A stretch of DNA of 64,000 bases, taken from contig CM074136.1 in the NCBI GenBank assembly GCA_037178625.1, positions 1,984,001 to 2,048,000 of the forward strand, given 5' to 3'. Position numbers and translations under genes: made by a program. The number at the start of each line of letters is the position of its first letter. Position 1 is the first letter of the stretch. The notes under the pieces were generated by a model. It was given only the letters and a program-made list of their open reading frames with translations, made no database searches and was not told where the DNA came from. Shown here piece after piece: positions 1-10,641 of the stretch. The DNA comes from Skeletonema tropicum. Taxonomy: Eukaryota > Bacillariophyta > Thalassiosirophyceae > Thalassiosirales > Thalassiosiraceae.

Positions 1-147
1 AGTCGGCAGTTGGATGTGGAATGGAATAAATTGCTTCCGAATGGTGGTGGTGGTGATGATGGTGTGAATGGACGAGTTGGAGGTGCAGGTGGTAGTGGTG
101 TGAATGATGGTGTTTTGTCCAAGGAAGCGGAGATGTTGATGATTTGA
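1..147 (+). CDS. 3' end of a glycine-rich protein (partial)
   Basis: Frame 1 is open from the first base to a TGA at 145-147 and gives 48 residues rich in Gly, Asp, Val and Asn. It ends in a short acidic/hydrophobic tail (KEAEMLMI). Frame-consistent GGT/GAT/GTG codons suggest real coding sequence and not a simple repeat. The gene starts upstream of the window, so its family cannot be told. An unrelated low-complexity stretch is the alternative. Confidence 0.45.
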   Translation, partial: SRQLDVEWNKLLPNGGGGDDGVNGRVGGAGGSGVNDGVLSKEAEMLMI

Positions 148-676
148 GTGTAGATAATAAATGATGGATGGAGAAGGCAAAGCAGCAAGAGAGGGTGCAG
201 GGAAGAGATTAAGTTGTATTGTTGCTGGACTTCTAATAAAAGACCTCTGCCATAAAGTAAGATGACAGAGTACATTTTAAAGTTTTATTAAGATGACAGA
301 GTACAATAAGTATTAAGATGACAGAGTACAAATCAAGTTAGTAAGTCTTCACAGTTTGGAGTTTGGGACAAAAGACGAAACCCTCTCTTGAGATCTTGCA
401 AATGAAATGAATTCTTTGGATACAAATGATCAAGCAAAACCTCGATCTTTTCAATAATTACCCACAATACACATTAAAGTACCCACCTCCTTTTAGAATC
501 TTGAAAACGAAATCACCAGAAAACAGAAAACACAACCAAGAACACACACGTAAAAAGATGCAGATCGATGCTCAACGCTCAATCTCAATGCTCAAGCTAC
601 AATCAAGCGCACCACAGCCCACAGCAACGTGGGTGCCCGTGAACTAACACTCATCTTCAAATAGATCAAGAGAAAG
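148..676. other. intergenic spacer upstream of the MFS gene
   Basis: No convincing gene. It holds the 3' flank of the partial gene and the promoter/5' UTR of the transporter. A 73-codon ORF at 426-647 is low-complexity, with no recognisable features, and is not called. Confidence 0.5.
257..330 (+). repeat. three spaced copies of a 16 bp repeat
   Basis: The 16-mer AAGATGACAGAGTACA occurs three times, at about 259, 290 and 315, with 9-15 bp AT-rich spacers. It lies about 350 bp upstream of the transporter start. It may be a small tandem expansion or a regulatory cluster; the sequence alone cannot decide. Confidence 0.7.
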
Positions 677-2334
677 ATGACAGCAAAACGCAGCACCAGT
701 CATATACAAACAATCGCAGGTGTCCTAGGCAATGTCCTCGAATGGTGAGATCGATCAACAATGCGTCATGTTCATGAACCTCTTTTGCCTCCTTCTTGCT
801 TTGGGATATGTAATTCTTTTGTTCGCATGCAGCATTACTTTATTTCTAATTTCCTTCGTGAAATGAGCTCGTGCTAACACACTATATAATATTATCATAT
901 TTTATCAATCTCTTCAGGTACGATTTCGCCCTCTACGGGTTCTTCAGTGACATCATCGCCCAAGTATTCTTCCCACCCGGTCAAGACAACCTCCTCCTCA
1001 GTTACATAGTCTTCGGCGGGGCCTTCGTGGCAAGACCATTTGGTGGATTAATCGCCGGACATGTGGGAGATAAGCATGGACGAAAAAGGGCACTGGTGAT
1101 GAGTATGATTAGTATGTCGATACCGACGTTTGTTATGGGTTGTTTGCCCGGGTATTCTTTGATTGGGGGATGGAGTACGGCGTTGTTGATTATTTGTCGG
1201 TTGGCGCAGGGGTTGAGTGTTGGTGGGCAGCTACCCGCAAGTGTTGTTTATACAGTTGAAACAAAGCCGAAAGGTGAGCGTCGGAAATAATATGATCAGT
1301 ACTTGTAGATTTTGACACAAGAAGAGTTTTCCTTTTCCTTTTCTAACCCTTGACATATCTCATTTTCTTATGTAGAACACTGGGGTTACTATGGAGCATA
1401 TGTTTCCTTTGCAGCTGGTCTAGGTGGAATGTTAGGCAACTTGGTAGGAGCCTTCTTAAGACAATTCCTTACAGATCAACAGCTACTCTCGTGGGGGTGG
1501 CGTATACCCTTCCTTTCTGGGATATTAATGGCTGCAGTTGCAGGATTACTTCAGTTTGTTGGCGAAGAACACAATCCAAATGTAGCAGAATATAGTAGTC
1601 ATGAGAGCAGTAGTAATAGTAGTATTGGAGGAGTACAAGAACTAGAACAAAAACATCCGATAAAGGAAGCATTGAGGAAAGAAAACTTGGCTGCGTTATT
1701 CAGTTCAATGTTAGTTCCCATGCTGGGTGGGTGCGGTTGGTACATAACATACATTTGGATGGCGGTGTTCATGGAAACTATCCTGAACCCTCCAGTTGCT
1801 GGTGCGTTCTGGGTGAATTTGACCGCATTAATTTTTGGCCAAACATCATCATTACTCATGGGTTGGTGGTCTGACAAAGTTGGAAGAACAAAGCTGATGC
1901 TCACAGGAGCAATATTGACGGGTATCACTGGACCTTTTTTTGTTTGGATCATTTCACATGGAAATACAGTCGGAGCATTGTTAGCACAAACAGCATTAGG
2001 AATAGTGCAGTCATTGTTCCAGGGGCCACTCTTTGCGTATCTGCCTTCGAAATTCCCTCCAAAGATTCGCTTGACGAGCTTTTCACTCGGTTACAACATT
2101 GGCATTTGCATTTCGGCAGGTTTCTCTCCAACAATTGCTACAGCGTTAGCTCAAAGTTATGGTGATGACGCTCCAGGTTTCATGTACTCCTTTTTTGCTG
2201 TGGCGACATTGATTGGGATGTTTCTAGCCACGAAAATACGGTATGATGATGATATCACTGTGGACACTCCGACGGTTGATGTGGAATCCGAATCGATTGT
2301 CGAAGAAGGAAGAACACTTCCAGGATTTGTATAA
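677..2334 (+). CDS. MFS transporter, metabolite:H+ symporter (MHS/ProP-like) family
   Basis: Polytopic membrane transporter, 460 aa from three exons: 677-744, 918-1273 and 1376-2334. Both introns are GT-AG and phase-consistent. Joining exon 1 to exon 2 restores the family signature GNVLEWYDFALYG in the first membrane segment, and joining exon 2 to 3 reads PKEHWGYYGAY, typical of the loop before TM5. The TM2-TM3 loop motif GHVGDKHGRKRAL (G-x3-D-x2-GR[K/R]) is the MFS motif A, and a second copy, GWWSDKVGRTKLML, starts the C-terminal half. Length and topology fit 12 TM MHS carriers of organic cations, betaine, proline or dicarboxylates. The substrate cannot be read from the sequence. The ATG at 677 was chosen because it precedes the signature directly. 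It converges with the minus-strand gene ending at 2418. Confidence 0.9.
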
Positions 2335-2417
2335 CTCATGATGATTTCTTAAATAATAATGTACACTAGATTAATTCTTAAACATTCATGTTGTTGTTTC
2401 ACCCATTACATTTCCAC

Positions 2418-3872
2418 TCAACTGAGCGCAGTAGGCTCAATTTGCAAAAGGTAATGAGATACATGCATATGCACACGGTCATCATCTTTTCCATCTTCTT
2501 CTTCTTCCGCCGTCTTTCCAAGTTCATAGGGACAATGAGTCCGAGAATATTCACAGAAACTTTCATCTCCAGAAATGATGGGGAATAGCTGATAATTAAT
2601 ATTCTTGGTTGTAACACCAAGATAATTGGTGACAATCTTGGAGACAGTTTCTTCATTCAATTTAGATGAATCTTCCAGCGACAGTCTTTCCATATTGGTC
2701 GCTGTGAAAGGATGACCAAGTGCACATGGCTTGGCGAACCCCTTTTTCACTAATGTGCCATAGGCTGCGTTGATATGAACAACTGTCTGTGGAAAGCTCG
2801 CCGTGAAAAGAACTCTTGCATATGGAGAAAAGGCAACAGCGTCCTCCAATGTAGTAGTAGTAGTATCCGTCCTGTGGTGCATCGCAGCAGCAGGAACAGG
2901 ATGAAACTTGATTTTCTTGGCACTACGGTCATCATGGTGATTTCCCTTTCGTTTCATATCAGTAGAAGAAGAAGGATTCTTCAATGATGCAATAACAGCA
3001 GCAACATCCGATGATCTACTACTTGCTACTGTCAAGGCAGCAGACTGAGGAGAAAAGTTGGCAGCGGACTTGACATCATTTCGATCCACAAGAAACGTGT
3101 CTCCACCAAAACAACTTCGTCTTTTACTCTTGTCATCAGCATCCCCAGCTTCGCCACCAATCTTGTAGATGGAATCAAGGACAGATCCCAACTGACCAAA
3201 TTGTACAGAGTCATAGTCAATAACTGCAATCGGCCGGTTATTGTTATTATTTTTGGGTGGTTTTGACAGTGCCTTGGAGTATGCATGTTCTGTCTTGATG
3301 ATACTATTGCAGCATCTATCATCGCTCTCCGACGATGATGAAGACGATGATGTAAAGGACTCATCGTCTATTGCATTCTTATTGTCTTGATGATGGCAAG
3401 AAGTGTTCTTCGTTTGTTTCTGTTGAGAAGAATAACAACGTTGAAGACGTTCCGGTAGAGGAATATCACCACGGTGATGCAATTTCAGAGCCTTCTGCAA
3501 TTTCTTGAATTGTCTTCGGTCATGCTCCTTGGATGTTAGGAGGCTTACTAGACTCAAGTCAATGTCTGGGTGTGTGTTACCCTGTAATTGACGAATGATG
3601 TTCTTGAACTTCTCCTTGTGACGATGACGATGACATCGTGCATGTTGTTGTTGTTGTTTATGTCTACGACGTGGCTTCACGTCCTGGTAAAACTGTGATG
3701 ACGATGATGCTCCTTGAGTGCTTGTGTCCGCAGATGAGGTAATTTCTTCACAGCAATCGTCATTTACACTGCTACTACTGACATCATCATCATCAGAGGA
3801 GGATGAATTATCGATGTCAGCGGCGTATCCCTTTTTGCTTCCTGCAATCCATATTTCTCGGGTGAAAGCCAT
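2418..3872 (-). CDS. Ser/Asp-rich protein with a PAS-like C-terminal region
   Basis: Intronless ORF of 484 aa. Residues 1-80 are Ser/Asp homopolymer-rich, then come a basic His/Arg stretch (about 70-95), more poly-Ser and poly-Asn blocks, and an NLS-like RKGNHHDDRSAKKIK near 310. The last about 135 residues are less biased. The segment starting PYARVLFTASFPQTVVHINA resembles the start of PAS-domain modules (a hydrophobic strand followed by V-x-H-x-N-A-A), which are abundant in diatom predicted proteins. No kinase or other effector domain is visible. A nuclear regulatory role is only an inference from charge and the PAS-like fold. Its 3' end lies 83 bp from the transporter stop, tail to tail. 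Confidence 0.65.
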   Translation of the reverse strand: MAFTREIWIAGSKKGYAADIDNSSSSDDDDVSSSSVNDDCCEEITSSADTSTQGASSSSQFYQDVKPRRRHKQQQQHARCHRHRHKEKFKNIIRQLQGNTHPDIDLSLVSLLTSKEHDRRQFKKLQKALKLHHRGDIPLPERLQRCYSSQQKQTKNTSCHHQDNKNAIDDESFTSSSSSSSESDDRCCNSIIKTEHAYSKALSKPPKNNNNNRPIAVIDYDSVQFGQLGSVLDSIYKIGGEAGDADDKSKRRSCFGGDTFLVDRNDVKSAANFSPQSAALTVASSRSSDVAAVIASLKNPSSSTDMKRKGNHHDDRSAKKIKFHPVPAAAMHHRTDTTTTTLEDAVAFSPYARVLFTASFPQTVVHINAAYGTLVKKGFAKPCALGHPFTATNMERLSLEDSSKLNEETVSKIVTNYLGVTTKNINYQLFPIISGDESFCEYSRTHCPYELGKTAEEEEDGKDDDRVHMHVSHYLLQIEPTALS

Positions 3873-5165
3873 TGTGTTTTATGAGTAGTATAATTGATTG
3901 ATGGCCCTTTGAGCTGATGGAACTTGTAAGCTTCACTGTGCCTGATGATGGCCGTACAGAACTTCAGTGTAGTTGAGTTTTGTGCTCTCGTCCTGTCCTG
4001 AATACATCACCGACCATTTTATTTACTCTTCTCTCTGTTAGTTTATTTGCCTGCATGAAATGATTTCAGCCAGCTGCCTCAGATAAGCGTTCGTATTGAG
4101 TACCGCTTCAAGGAAACAACAACAACACGTGGTGACATCGAAGTACGTCATTTCATGTAGAACATACTAATTCCTAAACTTTTGCAAAGGATCTGAGTCG
4201 CGAATTGTCACTCTGCTTCAAGTGACGTTCTTGCGTTTTCTGAAAAAATATATTTGTGAAAAGTGAAAACCACACCATACCAACAAAAGCAGCCCAACTA
4301 ACCAAACGAACCTACATAAACATGTCACCTATCTGACATATGGTGTTCTGATTGCATTATCTACGATTAGATAGATTTTGCAGTGTCCAGCTTTTGAGAT
4401 CGAGGAGTTGCTTTTGTGGACACAGTAGTGCGTACATAACTACACAGGTTGCCAAAAGAGCGAAACGACGAAGAATATTCTTATGACAGAAGCTTCAACT
4501 TTTTCTTCTACTACTGGAAACTGGAATTTGTTCTTTCGCAACATACTTGAGTCTTCTTAAACACCCAGAAGCGCTGAAGCGCAACGATAAAGGGCATAGA
4601 GCATGTCGTCATCCGTAGTAAACCGCATACAACATATGTATGTCGTCAAGAAGACACGAGAGTGACCAAGAATTGAAACGAAAGATATTCACACATTTAT
4701 ATACACCAAATCCATCAACACAAGATGATGTATGACAAGATATCAACAGTAGTTTTGAAGGAGAGAAAATAACAATGCGGAAACAGTGATTCTCAGCAGC
4801 AGCAACAAGGTTAGAGGGAGAGTTGACATTTTCTTGGAAATGACATGGAAAAACGTATAGAAAATGAGTGGTGGAATACGACGTAGCTCAATTCGACTCT
4901 GTTGAGATTTTGCAGAGGTGACTGTACTGGCAACAAGAGTTTGTTGACCGCATATAGTGGATGAATAATAAGAAAACACACTGAGGTGAAAGGAAGAATA
5001 CACGATCAAAAACTTTTGTAGCAGATTAACGTAGTCTGCATCTCACTACGTGCTTTTACTAGAAATACCAATCCAGCTGACTGGCAATCTAACACAACGC
5101 TATTAAGAAATGAGCAATTAGTTCTACTTCGATCCATTGTTTGCCGATTTCCGAGGTGACGCACG
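3873..5165. other. 1.3 kb spacer without a supportable gene
   Basis: Upstream region of the Ser/Asp-rich gene and downstream region of histidinol dehydrogenase. The only long ORF (4743-5009, minus, 88 codons) ends in a hydrophobic Leu-rich stretch but has no homology signal I recognise, and it could be chance in AT-rich DNA. No RNA gene was seen. Confidence 0.4.
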
Positions 5166-5206
5166 AGCACATTTTTGTGCTGTCACATGTAGCACACTTT
5201 TGTGCT
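5166..5206 (-). terminator. twin hairpins directly downstream of the histidinol dehydrogenase stop
   Basis: Two near-identical stem-loops, AGCACATTTTTGTGCT (5166-5181) and AGCACACTTTTGTGCT (5191-5206), follow the TGA of the minus-strand gene by 1 nt. They are separated by 9 nt. They could act in 3' end formation or mRNA stability. Eukaryotic function is inference. Confidence 0.45.
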
Positions 5207-5207
5207 A

Positions 5208-7002
5208 TCACTTCTTGTATGCAGGTGTCATTGTCAAACTTCTCGCCTCAGCAGCCCTAGCATGACCCTCTAATCCTTCCAACCGTGCCATCCTCACACT
5301 ATCCTCAACCATACCCTGACTATCCTTCTTATTGTCAATTCTCATCCAAGTCCTAATACGCAAAAAGTTGAAAACAGATAAGCCACCAGTATAACGTCCT
5401 GTACCACCAGTTGGCAATGTGTGATTGGGTCCAGCACCATAATCACCCAATACTTCAGCAGCATGAGTTCCAATGAATAAACCACCATAATTGGCACATC
5501 GATCTGCCACCTCTTGACTATTCTCCGTTTGAATTTCCAAGTGCTCCGGAGCCAATTTGTCCGACATGGCAATACATTCATCCATATCTTTGCATACTAT
5601 CGAGAAAGATTGAGTCAATGCCTCCTTGGCAGTAGATCGATTCGGTTCCGGGAGACAATCCACCTGACGCTCTACTTCAGCATTTACCTTGGAAATCATA
5701 TCCACATCAGTACTCACAAGAATCGCACGGGCCACAACATCATGTTCCGCCTGAGCTATCAAATCAGCCGCCACAATCTCCGCATCGGCGGTATGATCGG
5801 CAATCACCAACACCTCACTCGGTCCAGCAAGCATATCAATCCCACAATATCCATTCACCAATGATTTTGCGGCAGTTACCCATTTATTCCCCGGCCCAAC
5901 AATGACATCACATGCGGGTACTTCGGCAGCACCGAGTTCGTCACAGGCCTCGATACCGTAGGCCATGCACCCGATGGCTTGGGCACCACCGACGCAAAGG
6001 ACGATGTCTGCACCAGCCACGTGGGCAGCGGCAAGTGTGATGGGGGCTGGTCGGGGTGAGGCTAGGACGACGTATGGACAACCTGCCGCACGGGCGGTAA
6101 CGACTGTCATGAGGACGGAGGAGGGGAGGGGATATCTTCCTCCGGGAGCGTAGCATCCGGCAGCTGCAGGTGTGTGGTGATTCGAGTTATTCGTTTTGTA
6201 ATGTCAACATTAACCAATGGTTGTATACAATACGCAAAGAGAAAATTGATTGGGTCAGTACATGATAGAATTGCAGTTGCAGTACGTAATTCAAACAAGT
6301 GTTACACCAAAAAGAAAAAATGGCCTCAGTAGGAAGGCAACAGTTGATTTATTTCGTCATTCGAACGTTGGAAGACACATAAAACTGTATTCATCATTAG
6401 CACATCTTTTCTTCATTTCCAGCGCTCCTCATTGACAACTCTTTCACATCATGTACACACTTGTCTCCTTTTTTCAAACAGAACAAGAAAATCACAAGAA
6501 AAACACAACATCACTATCACGTACCACGACAAGGACTAACCGAATGACCAGCCCTCCCCCCCGGAATCTCAATACTCATATCCACCACACTCTTTCTCTG
6601 CGCCTCGGCAAACAACTTGACCCTCTGATGAATATTCAATAACGATTGTCGTTCTTCGTTGGACAAACTGTCGAAGGCCTCTTGACATTGTTGCTTACTG
6701 ACAAGGTAGGATGCGTTTGTGTCATCTGCGGGAATGTCGCCTAGGCGTTTGGCAACGGTTAACAATGCCTTCGGACTGCAGGAGGAGGAGGAGAGGGAGT
6801 CGTCATTATTGTTGGTGAAGGGACGGAGTTCGGAGAGGATGGCTTTCGATTGGGTGAGTGCGGTGGGATCGACGGGGTCTTTGATTTCGAGTTGGACGTC
6901 GGCGGGTGTTCGTGGGGTTAGCATGGTTTGTAAGGTGAAGGAGTAAATTGGTGGGAATAGTAACGCGAGTAGAATGGTTTTCTCTAGGAGATTGAGGGCC
7001 AT
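5208..7002 (-). CDS. hisD: histidinol dehydrogenase, plastid-targeted
   Basis: Catalyses the last two NAD-dependent oxidations of histidine synthesis (L-histidinol to L-histidine). Two exons, 7002-6525 and 6163-5208, separated by a 361 nt intron with a GTACGT donor. The junction restores the family sequence CRAAGCYAPGGRYPLPSS. The product is 477 aa against about 430 in bacteria; the excess is an N-terminal hydrophobic leader (about residues 1-22) fitting plastid import in an alga with a secondary plastid. Zinc and catalytic residues are present with family spacing: Gln297 and His300 (AQAEHD), Glu366-His367 (APEHLE), Asp400 (LGDYGAG) and His460 (EGHARAAE), equivalent to E. coli Q259, H262, E326, H327, D360 and H419. 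All key residues are intact, so the enzyme should be active. The ATG at 7002 gives the leader; no better start is in frame. Confidence 0.95.
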
Positions 7003-7398
7003 TGACTACAACATATCCTCCTCTGCAGGGATTGGTTTATGACGGTGAATGGTGATGAAGTGGAAGCGCAAAGCACAAATCTATCTGCTGACAGCGGACA
7101 CAAGAAAGAAAAGATGTGAGGGAAAACCATTGCAAGTTGTGGCTGGGAGCAAAGAGATGGACGTCTTCAAATTTGCACACATATGTGTCGCAACGTCAGT
7201 CAAGATGAGAAATACTTTGAAAGATTGAAAAAAGTGGCTGGCAAAATAGTGAGAGTTGCAGGGTAGATATAATTGCCTTCTCGTCTACTGCCCACCGCAG
7301 CCGAAACAGTGTGCGACGACGTATCATAGTTTCTTATTTTGTTTCTAGCAATGTTTCCAACATCAATAGTGTCGTAGTAGTGATCATCCTGAGACGCA
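7003..7398. promoter_or_regulatory. divergent intergenic region between hisD and the polyQ ORF
   Basis: About 400 bp between two divergent starts. No clear TATA box or repeat was identified. It must contain the histidinol dehydrogenase promoter. Confidence 0.35.
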
Positions 7399-7713
7399 AT
7401 GTTTAAGAACGCAGTCCGAATGAGAGTGGCAACCGAGGAGGAGGTGAAAATGTTGGCGCAGCAGCAACAGGAACGGCTAAGACAACATCAGCAGCAGCAG
7501 CAGCAACAACAACAGCAACAACAACAGATACAGAAACCACGTTTGAAAATCCAGAGTGTGGCAAGGTCAAGGGCTCCAAAGCAGCAAGCGCAGCAATCAA
7601 ATTTTTCGTTCCCGTTCCATCCGCAGTGGCAAATTCCAAGAAATGTGATTGTGAAAAAGATGATCTTGCCGCCTACTCCTACAGCTTCTCAGCGCAGTCT
7701 TACAGGGATGTAG
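7399..7713 (+). CDS. small polyglutamine protein (hypothetical)
   Basis: 104-codon ORF starting MFKNAVRMRVATEEEVKML, followed by a Gln-rich stretch with an uninterrupted block of CAG/CAA codons (about residues 32-43) and a basic C-terminal half. The N-terminal amphipathic helix ahead of polyQ is compatible with a coiled-coil regulator, but no family is recognised. An antisense ORF (7403-7639) exists only because CAG repeats read as alanine and valine codons on the other strand. The gene may have further exons. Moderate to low confidence. Confidence 0.4.
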   Translation: MFKNAVRMRVATEEEVKMLAQQQQERLRQHQQQQQQQQQQQQQIQKPRLKIQSVARSRAPKQQAQQSNFSFPFHPQWQIPRNVIVKKMILPPTPTASQRSLTGM

Positions 7714-8010
7714 AGTTGCTACACACTCTACATAATGTTGAGAGTTGTCGCGACTTGGCACCATAGTTGTATCACACGTCTTAGGTTCAGGATGGATACC
7801 GAAGTAATGAATACTAACATTGTTTAGATTCAGTTTATCTTCACTGACTTGCTTATCATTACATATCATATATGTAACAGAAATTTTAAAGTACGTCTGG
7901 TGGGCCCTCAAGAGGCGACATTATCTACGCTAAGTGATAACGAACATGTGCTGCAGTAGCTATTATTTCCCAGATCGCACCCTATCATTACATATCATAA
8001 TATACTTCCG
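7714..8010. other. AT-rich spacer with a 17 bp direct repeat
   Basis: No gene seen. The 17-mer TATCATTACATATCATA occurs near 7853 and again near 7983. Confidence 0.4.
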
Positions 8011-8823
8011 TTACATGGGATTTCTAGTTACTTCTGAGCACGTAAGGCATTCATCGCAGGGATTAGCAGTCTCATCGTTCTTATTCTCAGATCTGATATC
8101 AACTCGTTGCTGATGAAGTAACAGATAGAGATTCTTGAGGCAAGCGGCGCTCTCCTCCGATCCACATCCAAGCCGTTGCTGATAAATCTTGAGAGCTTGT
8201 TCAAATGCAGCCATTGCTCTATAGCTGTACTCAGTACCCATATTAGCCATGATGGTGCCCATCATGTGGAATGTGTCAGCGACCTCCACTGACTCTTTTC
8301 CATTCAGCTTTTGCTGTAGAGCAACACACTTGTTGAGCGTGTAAAGAGCCTCATTTAGATTTCCCTCCGACATGTGGAAAGTGGCAGTTTTCTTCATCTT
8401 GCTTACAACGCAATCACCTTCGTTGGTGCTGCAACAGTAGATCTCACGATGATCGGCTGCAGCGCTTCTTTCTTGCTCAGCGATGATGCTGAGCTGCAAA
8501 CGTTTGGAATCAGCGATATTGATGGAATCATCGACGATGCCAACATCAATATCAGCACGTCTTCTTCGAAATAAGAGGCGATTGAAGAACTCGCGAGCAG
8601 GATTAGTTGCTACATCATCTTTGTTATTATTTCTCCTGGACCAATTCTTCTGTGACGGAGAGCTTGATACAATGTTTGCAAGCGAAGTCACATAAACTCT
8701 CTGGTCATAGCTGGGTTGAAAGTGAGCTGGTGCTGTACCGGGTGGTAGAAAGAACATGATGGCTGAGAACAGATAGAATTTAGAAATATTTATGAGCGAT
8801 GTCGAGCACCGGCAGTCGAGCAC
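8011..8823 (-). CDS. TPR-repeat protein (kinesin-light-chain-like repeats)
   Basis: ORF of 270 aa. Residues about 150-240 contain tandem helix pairs with the TPR pattern (FHMSEGNLNEALYTLNKCVA; TFHMMGTIMANMGTEYSYRA; ALKIYQQRLG), spaced as in kinesin-light-chain-type TPRs used for protein binding. The N-terminus is hydrophobic (SKFYLFSAIMFFLPPG), so either it is a signal/membrane anchor or the true start is the internal Met at 8757. The C-terminus carries a CDECLTC cysteine cluster. Pieces of this gene and its 5' flank (8630-8694 and 8789-8922) recur at 18383-18449 and 20101-20222, so it has been copied in part. Confidence 0.6.
   Translation of the reverse strand: MLDCRCSTSLINISKFYLFSAIMFFLPPGTAPAHFQPSYDQRVYVTSLANIVSSSPSQKNWSRRNNNKDDVATNPAREFFNRLLFRRRRADIDVGIVDDSINIADSKRLQLSIIAEQERSAAADHREIYCCSTNEGDCVVSKMKKTATFHMSEGNLNEALYTLNKCVALQQKLNGKESVEVADTFHMMGTIMANMGTEYSYRAMAAFEQALKIYQQRLGCGSEESAACLKNLYLLLHQQRVDIRSENKNDETANPCDECLTCSEVTRNPM
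8630..8694 (+). repeat. dispersed repeat, first part (inside the TPR ORF)
   Basis: 65 bp, about 95% identical to 18383-18449. Together with 8789-8922 it keeps the same order and orientation as the copies near 18.4 and 20.1 kb. Confidence 0.75.
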
Positions 8824-8922
8824 ACAGCCGATCTTGATCTTGATGTGTGCTGAGCATCCTGTAAGAGACTAAGTAGCTATCTTGCAGAACGCGGCAAGCA
8901 GTCTGAGCTGGGATTTTGCTGC
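8789..8922 (+). repeat. dispersed repeat, second part (5' end of the TPR gene)
   Basis: About 130 bp, strongly similar to 20101-20222, spanning the N-terminal codons and upstream DNA of the TPR gene. Confidence 0.8.
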
Positions 8923-9194
8923 TGGGCCTCAAGGGAAGCCATCATATATTTTGCCATGTCGACTACTTTCAAGATGTCAACATCGAAACTGCTCAGCCAT
9001 TCTTGAGCTGAGACAAGAGACAAGAGCAAGAGACGAGCAAGCTAGATACTGGCGGGAAAAACAAAACACTTCAATGTACCTACCTACAGTGGAATAGATC
9101 GACCGGGGGACAAAAATTTTGGCTAGCCTGAGATCCAGGGGGGGTTCACTCCAAAATCGACAACCCATCATTCCAGGGAGATTTGTCCGAATAG
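8923..9194. other. spacer, no feature seen
   Basis: Upstream flank of the TPR gene. Only short ORFs without coding character are present. Confidence 0.35.
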
Positions 9195-9695
9195 GGTGTC
9201 CACACACCAAATTTCACATGTGAATTTCACACTTTGGAGGTCAAAATTCACACTTTGTGTGAAAATGTGAATTTTAAAATTCACAATAGAAAAGTTCGCC
9301 CGTGACTTGGTCGGAAAGTCAGACCGTGGCCTTTCTCGTGTAGGATGTAAGGGTTCATACTCACATTGCATTGCGCAAGAGATGCGCAATGGTTAGCGTT
9401 GAGTTAGACTGAATACTGGTTTACTGTGTACTTTGAGGCTTGTACGCAGCTATAATCTGTTGTAACGTTTAACGAATATAACAAAAAAGACGGCTTGTCA
9501 CTACACGAGTGACAAGTACGCGCCTTCGGGATATCGGTTGTGCTTAGAATAGATAGTTAGCTGTGCTATTTCTGTAGGTAAGGTACACATTTCGGGGGTT
9601 AGCTGCAGACAGTCTAGTGTGACGTGTGGCAGCAGGATTTACGACAGATGTTACCGTGAGAGGATGTACAATCTCCACGGGCGATGTTTTGTAAC

Positions 9696-9906
9696 AAGTT
9701 GCGACCAATCTCGTCCAACTCGTGAGTTTTAAATTTCACATTTTCACAGCCAAAAATCACATTTGAGACAGGAGGGGGGCAAGAGGGCGTTTCCCCCATT
9801 TCATTGAGCCTTTGGCGCCATGAGTGCCCCCCAACAAAACACAGCAGCAAACGCAAACTACTGTGAAATTTACTGTGAAATTTGCCGTGAAATTTGTTGT
9901 GTGGAC
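9696..9906 (+). repeat. outer inverted-repeat arm, left
   Basis: Reverse-complementary to 10432-10641 with a few indels and substitutions. It includes a G-rich stretch and three spaced TGAAATTT units at its inner end. Confidence 0.85.
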
Positions 9907-10056
9907 ACAACGTGAATTTCGGTGAATTTCACATTTTGCATGTGAAAATAGGGTGTCCACACAAAACGTGAATTTCACATTTCACATGGTGAATTTCACT
10001 TTGCAAATTTCACATGCAAAATGTGAAATTCACCGAAATTCACGTTGTGTCCACAC

Positions 10057-10198
10057 ACGGGAACCTGGGGTTGACAGTGGCTGATTTTTGTTAGTGGCCG
10101 ATGCGACGAGTGTTTGCTATGAAGGTTAAGTCGTGGTTCTCAAAAATCTAGCGTTGAGGTGCGTTGAGGTTGATTTCTGATGGCCTGTTCCGTCAAAA
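10057..10198 (+). repeat. inner inverted-repeat arm, left
   Basis: Reverse-complementary to 10298-10431. The terminus CGGGAACCTGGGGTTGACA matches inverted TGTCAACCCCAGGTTCCCG. The loop of about 100 bp is GC-rich and has no ORF. Confidence 0.85.
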
Positions 10199-10297
10199 AC
10201 TTGCGCCAACGTGCAAAACTTGCTGCCACCGCCACGAGTGACATGCTGCTTGGCGGCGCACCGTGTCAGATGGCCGATCCGTGGCGTCGGCAGCAAG

Positions 10298-10431
10298 TTT
10301 TGACGGAACAGGCCATCAGAAATCAACCTCAACGCACCTCAACGCTAGATTTTTGAGAACCACGACTTAACCTTCATAGCAAACACTCGTCGCATCACTT
10401 CATCCCGACGTGTCAACCCCAGGTTCCCGTG
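10298..10431 (-). repeat. inner inverted-repeat arm, right
   Basis: Partner of 10057-10198. The arm pair would form a long stem of about 135 bp. Confidence 0.85.
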
Positions 10432-10641
10432 GTCCACACAACAAATTTCACGGTAAATTTCACAGTAAATTTCACAGTACTTTGCGTTTGCTGCTGTGTT
10501 TTGTTGGGGGGCACTCATGGCGCCAAAGGCTCATAAAATGGGGGAAACGCCCTCTTGCCCCCCTCCTGTCCCAAATGTGATTTTTGGCTGTGAAAATGTG
10601 AAATTTAAAATTCACGAGTTGGACGAGATTGGTCGCAACTT
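10432..10641 (-). repeat. outer inverted-repeat arm, right
   Basis: Partner of 9696-9906. It abuts the inner arm directly at the GTCCACAC motif. Confidence 0.85.

Larger units (their letters stand above)
9195..10641. mobile_element. cluster of foldback/MITE-like elements
   Basis: Non-coding DNA dominated by nested inverted repeats. The outer arms are 9696-9906 and 10432-10641 (about 210 bp, roughly 93% complementary). An inner pair is 10057-10198 and 10298-10431. A third pair (9907-9947 and 10008-10050) lies between. Units start or end at the motif AGGGTGTCCACAC, seen at about 9195 and 9948 and inverted at about 9900, and GTGAATTTCACA palindromes recur throughout. 9301-9600 between the first motif and the outer arm is unassigned. 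No transposase is encoded, so these look like nonautonomous elements inserted into one another. Confidence 0.75.

Noticed and set aside
4743..5009. 88-codon hydrophobic ORF, minus strand
   Set aside because: Length and composition are within chance for AT-rich DNA, with no family or signal evidence.
9300..9640. Possible solo LTR (TGTAGGATG... to the AACGAATATAACA region)
   Set aside because: No target duplication and no second copy in the window to define its ends.
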